From Calditrichota bacterium (lineage in GTDB: Bacteria; Calditrichota; Calditrichia; RBG-13-44-9): DNA of 20,695 bases. The notes beneath the pieces are model-generated. The model worked only from the letters and a program-made list of their open reading frames with translations. It was not told the origin of the DNA and searched no databases. This document shows positions 1 through 8,188 of the stretch, piece after piece (position 1 is the first letter of the stretch; the number at the start of each line of letters is the position of its first letter). The position numbers and the translations under genes were made by a program. The DNA lies in contig JAJRXE010000464.1 of NCBI GenBank assembly GCA_024276455.1, positions 1 to 20,695 of the forward strand, in the 5' to 3' direction.

Positions 1-3000
1 CACGGCGTCAACTGCACCGGCAGTTGCACCTGGCACATCCATGTCAAAGATGGCATTGTTACCTGGGAAATGCAGGGGCTGGACTATCCTTCCCTGGAGC
101 ATGGGTTGCCTCCTTACGAACCGCGGGGGTGTCAGCGCGGTATTTCATTTTCATGGTATCTGTACAGTCCCCTGCGGGTGAAGTACCCGTACATTCGGGG
201 GGCGTTACTGGATTTGTGGAAGAAGGCGCGCTCGGAATATGACGATCCGGTGGAAGCCTGGGCGTCGTTGGTAGGGAATCCTAAAACCCGGGAGCGCTGG
301 CAAAAAGCCCGCGGTAAAGGCGGGTTTCGCCGGGCCAGCTGGGACACGGTGCTGGAAATCATGGCGGCGGCGAACATTCACACCATCAAAACCCACGGAC
401 CGGACCGCATTGCCGGCTTTTCGCCTATTCCCGCCATGTCCATGATTAGCTACGCTTCCGGGGCTCGCATGCTGCAGTTGATGGGGGGTGTGGCCCTCTC
501 TTTTTACGATTGGTACTGCGATTTGCCCAGCGCCTCGCCGGAAGCCTGGGGCGAACAGACCGACGTGCAGGAATCGGCCGACTGGTACAACGCCAAGCTG
601 TTAGCCGTCATGGGGTCCAATTTGAACATGACCCGCACGCCGGATTGCCACTTTGCCGCCGAAGCCCGTCACAACGGGACGAAGATGGTGGTCTTTTCGC
701 CGGACTTCAACCAGGTGGCCAAATACGCCGACGAATGGATGTCCATTAACGCCGGGCAGGACGGCGCCTGGTGGATGGCGGTGAACCATGTGCTACTCAA
801 AGAATTTCACCATGAAAAACAAGTACCCTATTTTCTTGAATACACCAAAAAATACACCGATGCTCCCCTGTTGGTGGAGCTAAAACAGGACGGTGAGACC
901 TACGAAGCCGGACAGCTTCTGCGCGCCAATCGCCTGAAAAAATACGCAAAAGAAGAAAACGGCGCCTGGAAGTTCCTGATGTGGGACGAGAAGGAATCCG
1001 TCGCAAAAATGCCCATGGGCAGCGTGGGATTCCGCTGGGGCAAAGCAAAAGGCAAATGGAATTTATTGCTTCAGGATGGAAAAGACGGCAGCAAGATTAC
1101 TCCCAGGCTGACCTTCCTGAATAGTGGCGATGGGGAAGTGCCGGTGCGCCTGGATAATTTTGGGGAAGGAAAAAGTTTGGTTCGCGGTGTACCGGTGAAG
1201 AAAATTGAAACCGCTGAGGGAACGATTACGGTCACCACAGTGTACGATCTGCTGATGGCCCAGTACGGCGTGCCCCGGGGCTTATCGGGCGACTACCCCA
1301 CCGATTACAATGACGAGAATGCTCCCTACACCCCGGCCTGGTCGGAAAAATACACCGGCCTTTCGCGCGATAATCTGATAAAGTTCGCCCGCGAGTGGGG
1401 ATCCACTGCCGAGCATACCAACGGCAAATGCACCATCATCATCGGTGCCGGGATTAATCACTGGTACCATGCCAATTTGATGTACCGCGCCGGCATCCAC
1501 GCCCTGATGTTCTGTGGCTGCATTGGCGTCAACGGCGGTGGTCTGGCCCATTATGTGGGACAGGAAAAGCTCGCTCCCGGTGAATCGTGGGGATCCATCG
1601 CTTTTGCCAAGGACTGGTACGGCGCCTCGCGTCTGCAAAATGCCCCCAGCTGGCATTACGTGAACACCGACCAGTGGCGCTACGAAAAATCGTTCACCGA
1701 TTACCATACTGTGCCGCAGAAGCAGCCGGAAAATTCTCTGGCCAAGGGTCACACCATGGACACCCAGGTGCGCGCGGTGCGCAATGGCTGGATGCCGTTT
1801 TATCCTCAATTCGAAAAGAATCCCATTCAACTGGTAGAAGAAGCCCAACAAGCGGTGGGATCGAACGAGCCGCAAAAAATTATTCAGTACGTGGTGGAGC
1901 AATTGAAGCGCCGCAAGCTCAAATTCTCGGTGGAAGACCCGGACAACGAGGCTAACTGGCCGCGCGTCTGGTACATCTGGCGCGGCAACGCCCTCATGTC
2001 CAGCGCCAAGGGACACGAGTACTTTTTGAAACATTATCTGGGTACCCACACCAATGCAGTGGCCGATCCCGAATTTGCCAAAGAGGCGGTAAGCGAAGTG
2101 ACCTGGCACGACAAAGTTCCCATCGGCAAAATGGATCTGGTGGTGGATTTGAACTTCCGCATGGACACCTCCGCGCTGTATTCGGACATTGTGCTTCCGG
2201 CGGCCACCTGGTACGAAAAGGCGGACCTCAACTCCACCGATATGCACAGTTTCATTCACCCGCTCTCCAAAGCGGTGCCCCCTTGCTGGGAATCGAAAAG
2301 CGACTGGGAGATTTTCAAACAGATTGCCAAAAAGTTCTCCGAGCTGGCGGAAAAACATTTCCCAGAACCGGTGCCCGATCTGGTCACCAAACCGCTGGCG
2401 CACGACACCCCGGCAGAAATTTCCCAACCGGAAATTAAAGACTGGACGAAAGGCGAAATCGAAGCCATTCCCGGGAAAACCATGCCCGGCATGGAGATTG
2501 TTTATCGCGATTACAAGAATCTGTACAAGCAGTTTATTTCTTACGGATCCAATGTGCGGGAGAAAGGACTGGGCGCCCATGGTACCCATTACCAAGTGGA
2601 CGATTTTTACGATTCCATGCTGGCCACCTTCCCCTCTCAAACCTGGGGCGGACGGACTTACCCCTCTCTGGATGAGGACGAGGATGTGTGCAACACCATT
2701 TTGTATCTGGCTACGGTGACCAACGGGGAGCTGTCCTACCGTTCTTACAAGAACATGGAAGAAAAAGTCGGATTGCCGTTGACCGATCTGGTTGAGAAAG
2801 ACCGGAATGTGCGCACCACCTACGCCGATTTGCAGGCACAACCGCAGCGTTTTGTGAACAGCCCCATGTGGTCCGGATTGGTGACGAATGGCCGGGCCTA
2901 TTCGCCCTTTACTTACAATGTGGAGAAACTGGTTCCCTGGCGTACCCTCACCGGACGGCAACATTTTTACCTGGATCACCCGGGCTACATTCAGTTTGGC

Positions 3001-3534
3001 GAACACCTGCCGACCTACAAACCCAAACCCAGTCCGGCGCAGTACGCCGATCTGGTATTCTCCGATGGACCTGAACGCGCCATGATGCTCAACTTTCTCA
3101 CTCCCCATGGCAAGTGGCACATCCATTCCACCTACGGCGACAACCATCGCATGACCACCCTTTCCCGCGGCATCGAACCGTTCTGGATGAACGACAGGGA
3201 CGCCGCCGAACTGGGAATCAAGGACAACGATTGGGTGGAAGTGTTTAACGATCACGGGGTGGTGGTGACCCGCGCCTGCGTGAGCGCCCGCATTCCGCGC
3301 GGCATCTGCATTCAGTACCATTCGCCGGAGCGCACCTTCTCGGTGCCGAAATCGCCGCTGCGGGGGAACCGCCGGGCCGGTGGGCACAACAGCCTGACCC
3401 GCACCCGCCTGAAACCAAATCTGCTGATCGGCGGTTACGGACAGTTTACCTACCATTTCAATTATTGGGGGCCCACAGGGGCCAATCGCGACACCCACAT
3501 CCTGGTGCGCAAACTGCCAGAGTTAAAATGGTAG
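1..3534 (+). CDS. narG: Respiratory nitrate reductase alpha subunit NarG (5' end outside window)
   Basis: Catalytic Mo-bis(molybdopterin guanine dinucleotide) subunit that reduces nitrate to nitrite with electrons from NarH. The frame is open from base 1, so the true start lies upstream; an ATG at base 70 is internal. The first visible residues form the His-x3-Cys-x3-Cys part of the FS0 cluster site (H1, C5, C9), and the fourth ligand is C44. Adding 48 to each gives E. coli H49, C53, C57 and C92, so roughly 48 residues are missing if the N terminus has E. coli-like length. The Mo-ligand Asp (E. coli D222) is D174 in the sequence YCDLP. Collinearity continues to the C-terminal molybdopterin-dinucleotide-binding region (for example FLTPHGKWHIHSTY). 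Whether the lost N terminus carried a twin-arginine export signal cannot be seen. Nitrite oxidoreductase NxrA is a close relative, but narJ, narI and narK neighbours favour nitrate reduction. Confidence 0.97.
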   Translation, partial: HGVNCTGSCTWHIHVKDGIVTWEMQGLDYPSLEHGLPPYEPRGCQRGISFSWYLYSPLRVKYPYIRGALLDLWKKARSEYDDPVEAWASLVGNPKTRERWQKARGKGGFRRASWDTVLEIMAAANIHTIKTHGPDRIAGFSPIPAMSMISYASGARMLQLMGGVALSFYDWYCDLPSASPEAWGEQTDVQESADWYNAKLLAVMGSNLNMTRTPDCHFAAEARHNGTKMVVFSPDFNQVAKYADEWMSINAGQDGAWWMAVNHVLLKEFHHEKQVPYFLEYTKKYTDAPLLVELKQDGETYEAGQLLRANRLKKYAKEENGAWKFLMWDEKESVAKMPMGSVGFRWGKAKGKWNLLLQDGKDGSKITPRLTFLNSGDGEVPVRLDNFGEGKSLVRGVPVKKIETAEGTITVTTVYDLLMAQYGVPRGLSGDYPTDYNDENAPYTPAWSEKYTGLSRDNLIKFAREWGSTAEHTNGKCTIIIGAGINHWYHANLMYRAGIHALMFCGCIGVNGGGLAHYVGQEKLAPGESWGSIAFAKDWYGASRLQNAPSWHYVNTDQWRYEKSFTDYHTVPQKQPENSLAKGHTMDTQVRAVRNGWMPFYPQFEKNPIQLVEEAQQAVGSNEPQKIIQYVVEQLKRRKLKFSVEDPDNEANWPRVWYIWRGNALMSSAKGHEYFLKHYLGTHTNAVADPEFAKEAVSEVTWHDKVPIGKMDLVVDLNFRMDTSALYSDIVLPAATWYEKADLNSTDMHSFIHPLSKAVPPCWESKSDWEIFKQIAKKFSELAEKHFPEPVPDLVTKPLAHDTPAEISQPEIKDWTKGEIEAIPGKTMPGMEIVYRDYKNLYKQFISYGSNVREKGLGAHGTHYQVDDFYDSMLATFPSQTWGGRTYPSLDEDEDVCNTILYLATVTNGELSYRSYKNMEEKVGLPLTDLVEKDRNVRTTYADLQAQPQRFVNSPMWSGLVTNGRAYSPFTYNVEKLVPWRTLTGRQHFYLDHPGYIQFGEHLPTYKPKPSPAQYADLVFSDGPERAMMLNFLTPHGKWHIHSTYGDNHRMTTLSRGIEPFWMNDRDAAELGIKDNDWVEVFNDHGVVVTRACVSARIPRGICIQYHSPERTFSVPKSPLRGNRRAGGHNSLTRTRLKPNLLIGGYGQFTYHFNYWGPTGANRDTHILVRKLPELKW

Positions 3535-3561
3535 CGTGTACTTTTGTCCGCTAAGTACACG
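3535..3561 (+). other. Perfect 9-bp hairpin immediately after the narG stop codon
   Basis: CGTGTACTT (3535-3543) and AAGTACACG (3553-3561) are perfect reverse complements around a 9-nt loop, starting on the base after the narG stop. No T-run follows on the + strand, so this is not a standard intrinsic terminator. It could protect the narG 3' end, attenuate transcription or mark an mRNA processing point in the long narG-narH spacer. Confidence 0.6.
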
Positions 3562-3710
3562 AAAGGACGCGAAAAGTTAGTTCTTTCAATGCGGGCAAAA
3601 AAATAAATGCAGAAATCTTAAAATTCATTCTTTGGAATTCTTTTGATGAGGTTGGCCGTAAAGAAAACAAGTTGAATTATTATTCGCGATTTTAGCGTGT
3701 TTCGCAGGCT
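3551..3710. repeat. Degenerate repeat remnant filling the narG-narH spacer
   Basis: The 212-bp narG-narH gap is clearly more AT-rich than the flanking genes and has no convincing reading frame. Its left part (about 3551-3580) carries the motif ACACGAAAGGACGCGAAAAG on the + strand. Its right part (about 3683-3710) carries the related motif on the minus strand (core GCGAAACACGC). The two ends are therefore imperfect inverted copies around roughly 100 bp of AT-rich DNA. The style resembles the short acac-gaa-type intergenic repeats scattered through many bacterial genomes. No transposase is present. Confidence 0.4.
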
Positions 3711-3746
3711 AATGAAATTATCAGGAAAAAAGTAAAAGGACGATCA

Positions 3747-5237
3747 ATGGACATCAGGTCACAAATTTCGATGGTATTTCATCTGGACAAATGTATTGGT
3801 TGCCACACCTGCAGCATTGCCTGTAAAAACATCTGGACCGACCGCCGGGGCACCGAATACATGTGGTGGAACAATGTGGAAACCAAGCCCGGTACCGGCT
3901 ACCCCACCAAGTGGGAAGACCAGGACAAGTACCAGGGGGGCTGGGAGAAGAAAAACGGAAAACTAAAACTGCGTTCCACCGGAAAGGGCCGGATCATTTT
4001 CAATATTTTTCATAACCCGCACCAACCCGGTCTGAACGATTACTACGAACCTTGGACCTACAAATACGACGAGCTGTTCAATGCCCCGGAAGGTAATGAC
4101 CAGCCAACTGCCCGCCCGATTTCCATGATTACCGGCAAATATATTGACATTGAAGCGGGTCCCAACTGGGACGACGATCTGAGCGGCTCGCCGGTGTACG
4201 CCAAGAACGATCCCAACCTGAGCGCCCTGACCGCGGAGCAAAAGGCGCAGTTGTTTGCCATTGAGCGGCTGGTGTTCTTTTACTTTCCGCGCATTTGCAA
4301 TCACTGTCTGAATCCCGCCTGCGTGGCGGCCTGTCCCTCCGGCGCCATTTACAAGCGTGGCGAAGACGGCATCGTGCTCATCGACCAGGAACGTTGCCGG
4401 GGCTGGCGCTCCTGCATCGCGGCCTGTCCTTACAAGAAAAGCTATTACAACTGGAACACCGGCAAATCCGAGAAATGCATTCTCTGCTTTCCGCGTCTGG
4501 AGACCGGTCAGGCGCCGGCTTGCTTTCATTCCTGCGTGGGGCGCATTCGCTACCTGGGGGTTTTGCTGTATGACGCCGACCGCATCGACGAGATTGCCAA
4601 AAAGCCGGACGAAGAGCTGGTGGAAGCACAACGGGAGCTGATCATGAATCCCCATGATCCCGCCGTGATTAAAGCGGCTCGCGAAAGCGGCATTGCCGAC
4701 GATGTGATTAAAGCCGCCCAGGAATCGCCGGTGTACAAGTTCGTTAAGGAATGGAAGATCGCCCTGCCGCCGCACATTGAATTCCGTACCCTGCCCATGT
4801 TGTTCTACGTACCGGCTATGCTGCCGGTCATGTCCAGCTTCGACGGCAAAACGGTCAAGAATATGTCCGAGGGACTCTTCCCGGATTTAGACAAAGCGCG
4901 CGCCCCGATTGAGTATCTGGGGAAGCTGTTTGCGGCCGGAAACAACAGCAAGGTGCGTTACGTGCTGAAGAAGCAAATGGCCATCCGCACCTACCGCAGG
5001 GCGGTAACGGTGGGCGATGTGGACATGGAAACGGCGGAGCGGATGCTGCTGGAAGCCGACTGCTCGGTACAGGAAGCCGAAGCCATCTACAAGCTCACTT
5101 CGCTGTGCACGTTTAACGAACGCTTTGTCATTCCGCCGGCCCACCGCGAAGAAGCCATCGAGATGATGAAGGATCCGCTGGAACACAAGCAGTCGGTCGG
5201 ATTCGGGTTTCGCGAAGAACCAAAGCGGGGACTGTAA
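3747..5237 (+). CDS. narH: Respiratory nitrate reductase beta subunit NarH
   Basis: Four-cluster iron-sulfur electron-transfer subunit linking NarI haems to NarG at the cytoplasmic face. It has 496 residues, close to the E. coli protein. All cluster ligands fall at the E. coli numbers: C16/C19/C22/C26, C184/C187/C192/C196, C217/C223/C227 and C244/C247/C259/C263. W220 stands in the CRGW motif in place of a cysteine, as expected for the [3Fe-4S] cluster. The start is supported by AAAGGAC upstream and by the typical N terminus (MDIRSQISMV). The 212-bp gap to narG is unusual for this operon type, whereas narJ follows after only 2 bp. Confidence 0.98.
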   Translation: MDIRSQISMVFHLDKCIGCHTCSIACKNIWTDRRGTEYMWWNNVETKPGTGYPTKWEDQDKYQGGWEKKNGKLKLRSTGKGRIIFNIFHNPHQPGLNDYYEPWTYKYDELFNAPEGNDQPTARPISMITGKYIDIEAGPNWDDDLSGSPVYAKNDPNLSALTAEQKAQLFAIERLVFFYFPRICNHCLNPACVAACPSGAIYKRGEDGIVLIDQERCRGWRSCIAACPYKKSYYNWNTGKSEKCILCFPRLETGQAPACFHSCVGRIRYLGVLLYDADRIDEIAKKPDEELVEAQRELIMNPHDPAVIKAARESGIADDVIKAAQESPVYKFVKEWKIALPPHIEFRTLPMLFYVPAMLPVMSSFDGKTVKNMSEGLFPDLDKARAPIEYLGKLFAAGNNSKVRYVLKKQMAIRTYRRAVTVGDVDMETAERMLLEADCSVQEAEAIYKLTSLCTFNERFVIPPAHREEAIEMMKDPLEHKQSVGFGFREEPKRGL

Positions 5238-5239
5238 AA

Positions 5240-5794
5240 ATGGAAAACAAATCATTGTTACCCATCTTTGCCCGTTTGCTGTCCTATCCGGCAGCGGATT
5301 ACCGGAAGCAGGCTTCCGAGCTGTTTCGGGCGTTCGAAAAAGATGAAGAACGCCGGAAACGTCTGCTTCCTTTTTACGATTTCGTGCGCCTCGCCCTGCC
5401 AGGCAAAATTGAGGAGCTGTTCACCCGTACCTTCGATTTGAACAAAACCACCTGCCTGGAAATCGGCTGGCACCTGTACGGCGAAGATTACAAGCGGGGA
5501 GAATTTCTGGTGCGCATGCGTCAGTCGCTGGTGGAGTACGGGATTCCGGAATCCATCGAACTGCCGGATCACATCAGCCATTGCCTGCTTCTGTTAGCGG
5601 CGCTGGACGAGGAGGATGCTCCCATTTACGTCAGGCGTTTCCTGGTGCCGGCGCTGAAGATCATTCTGGAGAATTTTGAGAAAGAAAATCCCTTCCGACC
5701 GCTGGTGCAGACGCTGTGGGATTATTTGAAAGAAAACTTCCTGGCAACGAGAAATGAAAACGCAGCCAATCGGGAGGTTCATCTACCCGGTTAA
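5240..5794 (+). CDS. narJ: Nitrate reductase assembly chaperone NarJ
   Basis: Cytoplasmic TorD/NarJ-family chaperone, mostly helical, that holds apo-NarGH for molybdenum cofactor insertion and membrane docking; it is not part of the final enzyme. It has 184 residues, shorter than the 236-residue E. coli protein, the difference lying mainly at the C terminus. Shared family features include the N-terminal RLLSYP segment, the LE-x2-WHLYGE-x3-RG region near residues 73-87 and an ELPDH motif near residues 107-111. The start lies 2 bp after the narH stop, so translation is probably coupled. The upstream GGGGA is a modest ribosome binding site. Confidence 0.93.
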   Translation: MENKSLLPIFARLLSYPAADYRKQASELFRAFEKDEERRKRLLPFYDFVRLALPGKIEELFTRTFDLNKTTCLEIGWHLYGEDYKRGEFLVRMRQSLVEYGIPESIELPDHISHCLLLLAALDEEDAPIYVRRFLVPALKIILENFEKENPFRPLVQTLWDYLKENFLATRNENAANREVHLPG

Positions 5795-5832
5795 TAAATG
5801 TTTCGTAATCAAAAAATTTTCAGGTAAATATT

Positions 5833-6567
5833 ATGACGCAAAATACCACCATCTTGGATTATTTCAATCTTTTCTGGTTTGCCGTTTTACCCTACCTCGC
5901 ACTATTCACCTTTTTACTGGTGACTATTCAGCGTTACACCCGGCGAGGATTTACCTACACCAGTCTTTCTTCCCAATTTCTGGAAAATAAAATGCACTTC
6001 TGGGGGCTGGTGCCATTCCATTACGGGATTTTGACCATTTTGTTTGGCCACTTGCTCGGTTTTCTCATTCCCCGCCAGGTCATGCTCTGGAATAGCGATC
6101 CCTTGCGGCTCTACGTCCTGGAGGTAACGGCTTTTGTTGGTGGTATTTTCACCCTGGTGGGGCTGGTGAATATTGTCCTGCGTCGGTTGGCCGATCCCCG
6201 GGCAAAGGTGGTTACCAGCACGGCCGACTGGATTGTGATTTCCATTTTGTTGTTCCAGGTCAGCACCGGACTCCTGGTGGCCATTTTCAACAGCTGGGGA
6301 AGTTTCTGGTATGCCGCTTCCATCTCGCCGTATTTCTGGTCTCTGCTGGTGTTTAATCCCAATATTGCTTACGTAACCCCCCTGCCGTTGCTGGTAAAAT
6401 TGCACATAATTAGCGCCTATTTCCTGGTGTTACTATTCCCCTTCACCCGGCTGGTACACATTCTGGTGGTTCCCAATCCGTACCTGTGGCGCAAACCGCA
6501 ATTGGTGCGCTGGTACTGGAATCGCCGAAAAATCCGTACTCCGGAATATCTGGTAAAGCGGAAATGA
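5833..6567 (+). CDS. narI: Respiratory nitrate reductase gamma subunit NarI (dihaem cytochrome b)
   Basis: Membrane subunit that oxidises quinol on the periplasmic side and passes electrons through two b haems to NarH. It has 244 residues and five predicted membrane helices. The four haem-ligand histidines match E. coli H56, H66, H187 and H205: H63 (PFHYG), H73 (FGHLLG), H191 (KLHII) and H209 (RLVHI). With all four kept, quinol oxidation by NarI itself is expected. An AGG-containing ribosome binding site precedes the ATG, and the gap from narJ is 38 bp. An overlapping frame that starts inside narJ is not a gene. Confidence 0.97.
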   Translation: MTQNTTILDYFNLFWFAVLPYLALFTFLLVTIQRYTRRGFTYTSLSSQFLENKMHFWGLVPFHYGILTILFGHLLGFLIPRQVMLWNSDPLRLYVLEVTAFVGGIFTLVGLVNIVLRRLADPRAKVVTSTADWIVISILLFQVSTGLLVAIFNSWGSFWYAASISPYFWSLLVFNPNIAYVTPLPLLVKLHIISAYFLVLLFPFTRLVHILVVPNPYLWRKPQLVRWYWNRRKIRTPEYLVKRK

Positions 6568-6645
6568 TGTGGTTAGCAATCTGGTAGTACGTTTCACCTC
6601 TGTTAAAAATGGCGGTTCTTTTGGTAAAAACACAAAGAGGGCAGC

Positions 6646-8187
6646 ATGGACGATAGGAAAAAAGCCAAAATGGTTCTGATCATGAACACCATTGCTTTTA
6701 CGGTTTGTTTTGCCGTATGGATGATGAATGGTGTTCTGGTGACTTTTCTGGTGGATAACGGGGTTTTTGATTGGAATAAAGCCCAGATCGGTTGGTTGAT
6801 TGGTATTCCAGTACTTACCGGTTCTCTGGTAAGGCTTCCGGTAGGGGTGCTAACCGATAAATACGGTGGACGCATTGTGTACACCATTTTGATGCTGGTG
6901 GCAGCGGTGGCGACCTATTTGTTGAGTATGGCCAACTCTTACGGGCAGTTTCTTCTGGCCAGTCTGGGATTTGGGATCAGCGGAGCCTCATTTGCAGTCG
7001 GAATTGCCTACACTTCGGTATGGTTCGAAAAGAAATTCCAGGGTACCGCTCTGGGTATTTTTGGTGCCGGAAATGCCGGTGCCGCGCTCACCGCTCTGGG
7101 TGCGCCCTCGTTGCTGAACTATTTGACTCAAAACGGTACCCAGATTGAGAATTGGCGCATGATGCCGAAATTGTATGCGCTGGGATTGTTAATTATGGCG
7201 GTCATCTTTTATTTGCTTACCTACCCGAAAAAGGTGGAAGAAACCAAAACGCGGACCCTGTTGGAACGACTTGAACCTTTGAAATACCCCCGGGTGTGGC
7301 GGTTTGGACTCTATTATTTCCTGGTATTTGGCGGGTTTGTGGCACTGGCTCAGTGGTTAATTCCCTATTACGTGAATGTGTACACCATGAGCGTGGCCAT
7401 GGCCGGTTTCATGACTTCCATTTTCAGTTTGCCCTCCGGCGTAATCCGGGCTTTCGGTGGCTGGTTGTCGGACAAATTTGGTGCCCGTCCGGTGATGTAC
7501 ATCGTGCTGGGGGCATGTATTTTCAGCTCCGCCCTGCTCATTGTTCCCCGTATGGAGATTCAGTCCCCCGGGCAAGGGGTCATGGCGTTGAAAGCCGGAA
7601 CCGTAACGGCCATTACCGAAAATTCCATTGTGGTAAACGGTACCACTTACCACTACCGCAACAAAAAAGACGTGCCGAATCTGGTTAGCTTAACTGGCAA
7701 CGAACCCAACATGTTAGTGTTACCCAAAATTAACGGCTGGCAGGAACCGGTGGTAAAAGTGGGCGATAAAGTGCACAAAAAGCAGCTGCTGGCGCGGGGA
7801 GTAACCCACATTTTCTTTCAGGCCAACGTCTGGATTTTCACTTTCCTGGTTTTCATTGTGGGCATCATGATGGGCATTGGCAAAGCGGCGGTGTATAAGT
7901 TTATTCCCGAACATTTCCCGAAAGATGTTGGGGTGGTGGGCGGAATTGTTGGCGTGGTCGGTGGGCTGGGCGGTTTCATTAGCCCGGTGATTTTTGGTTA
8001 CCTATTGCGCTGGACCGGTATCTGGACCACCACCTGGATGTTTTTCTTTGCCCTCTCGGTAGTCTGTCTGGTGTGGTTGCATCTGGTGGCGCGGCGCATG
8101 ATGAAAGCCAAAGCACCGGAACTTCTGCGTGAGCTGGAAGAAAAAGTGGCAGCCGATCCTTTGGAAGAAATAGCGGGGGAAAAGTGA
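6646..8187 (+). CDS. narK: Nitrate/nitrite MFS transporter, NarK1 type, with periplasmic insert
   Basis: Nitrate/nitrite porter of the major facilitator superfamily, 513 residues, 12 predicted membrane helices. Substrate-binding arginines are R63 in helix 2 (LVRLPVG) and R268 in helix 8 (VIRAFGG). Glycine-rich nitrate signatures lie near residues 138-148 (FGAGNAGAA) and 430-443. MFS motif A copies follow helices 2 and 8 (VLTDKYGGR, WLSDKFGAR). The sequence suits the NarK1 type, thought to act as a proton/nitrate symporter. Between helices 9 and 10, on the periplasmic side, lies a hydrophilic insert of about 90 residues (302-392) with a beta-rich look and a VKVGDKV-x3-QLLA stretch typical of barrel-sandwich folds. 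AGAGGG supports the start. The next transporter begins 1 bp after this stop. Confidence 0.93.
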   Translation: MDDRKKAKMVLIMNTIAFTVCFAVWMMNGVLVTFLVDNGVFDWNKAQIGWLIGIPVLTGSLVRLPVGVLTDKYGGRIVYTILMLVAAVATYLLSMANSYGQFLLASLGFGISGASFAVGIAYTSVWFEKKFQGTALGIFGAGNAGAALTALGAPSLLNYLTQNGTQIENWRMMPKLYALGLLIMAVIFYLLTYPKKVEETKTRTLLERLEPLKYPRVWRFGLYYFLVFGGFVALAQWLIPYYVNVYTMSVAMAGFMTSIFSLPSGVIRAFGGWLSDKFGARPVMYIVLGACIFSSALLIVPRMEIQSPGQGVMALKAGTVTAITENSIVVNGTTYHYRNKKDVPNLVSLTGNEPNMLVLPKINGWQEPVVKVGDKVHKKQLLARGVTHIFFQANVWIFTFLVFIVGIMMGIGKAAVYKFIPEHFPKDVGVVGGIVGVVGGLGGFISPVIFGYLLRWTGIWTTTWMFFFALSVVCLVWLHLVARRMMKAKAPELLRELEEKVAADPLEEIAGEK

Positions 8188-8188
8188 A

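Noticed and set aside
1282..3498. A 738-codon open frame on the minus strand, opposite narG
   Set aside because: It lies wholly antisense to a strongly conserved narG. Its product is rich in His, Gly, Arg and Val without domains or motifs. It reflects biased third-position use in narG.
1..3534. NarG read as nitrite oxidoreductase NxrA
   Set aside because: The two families are close, but narJ, narI with full haem ligands and two narK genes next to it fit nitrate reduction, and no nitrite-oxidiser marker is present.
6610..6625. TGGCGGTTCTTTTGGT upstream of the first narK, similar to a sigma-54 -24/-12 promoter
   Set aside because: The key GC of the -12 element is GG, and the start site would fall inside the ribosome binding site, leaving almost no leader.
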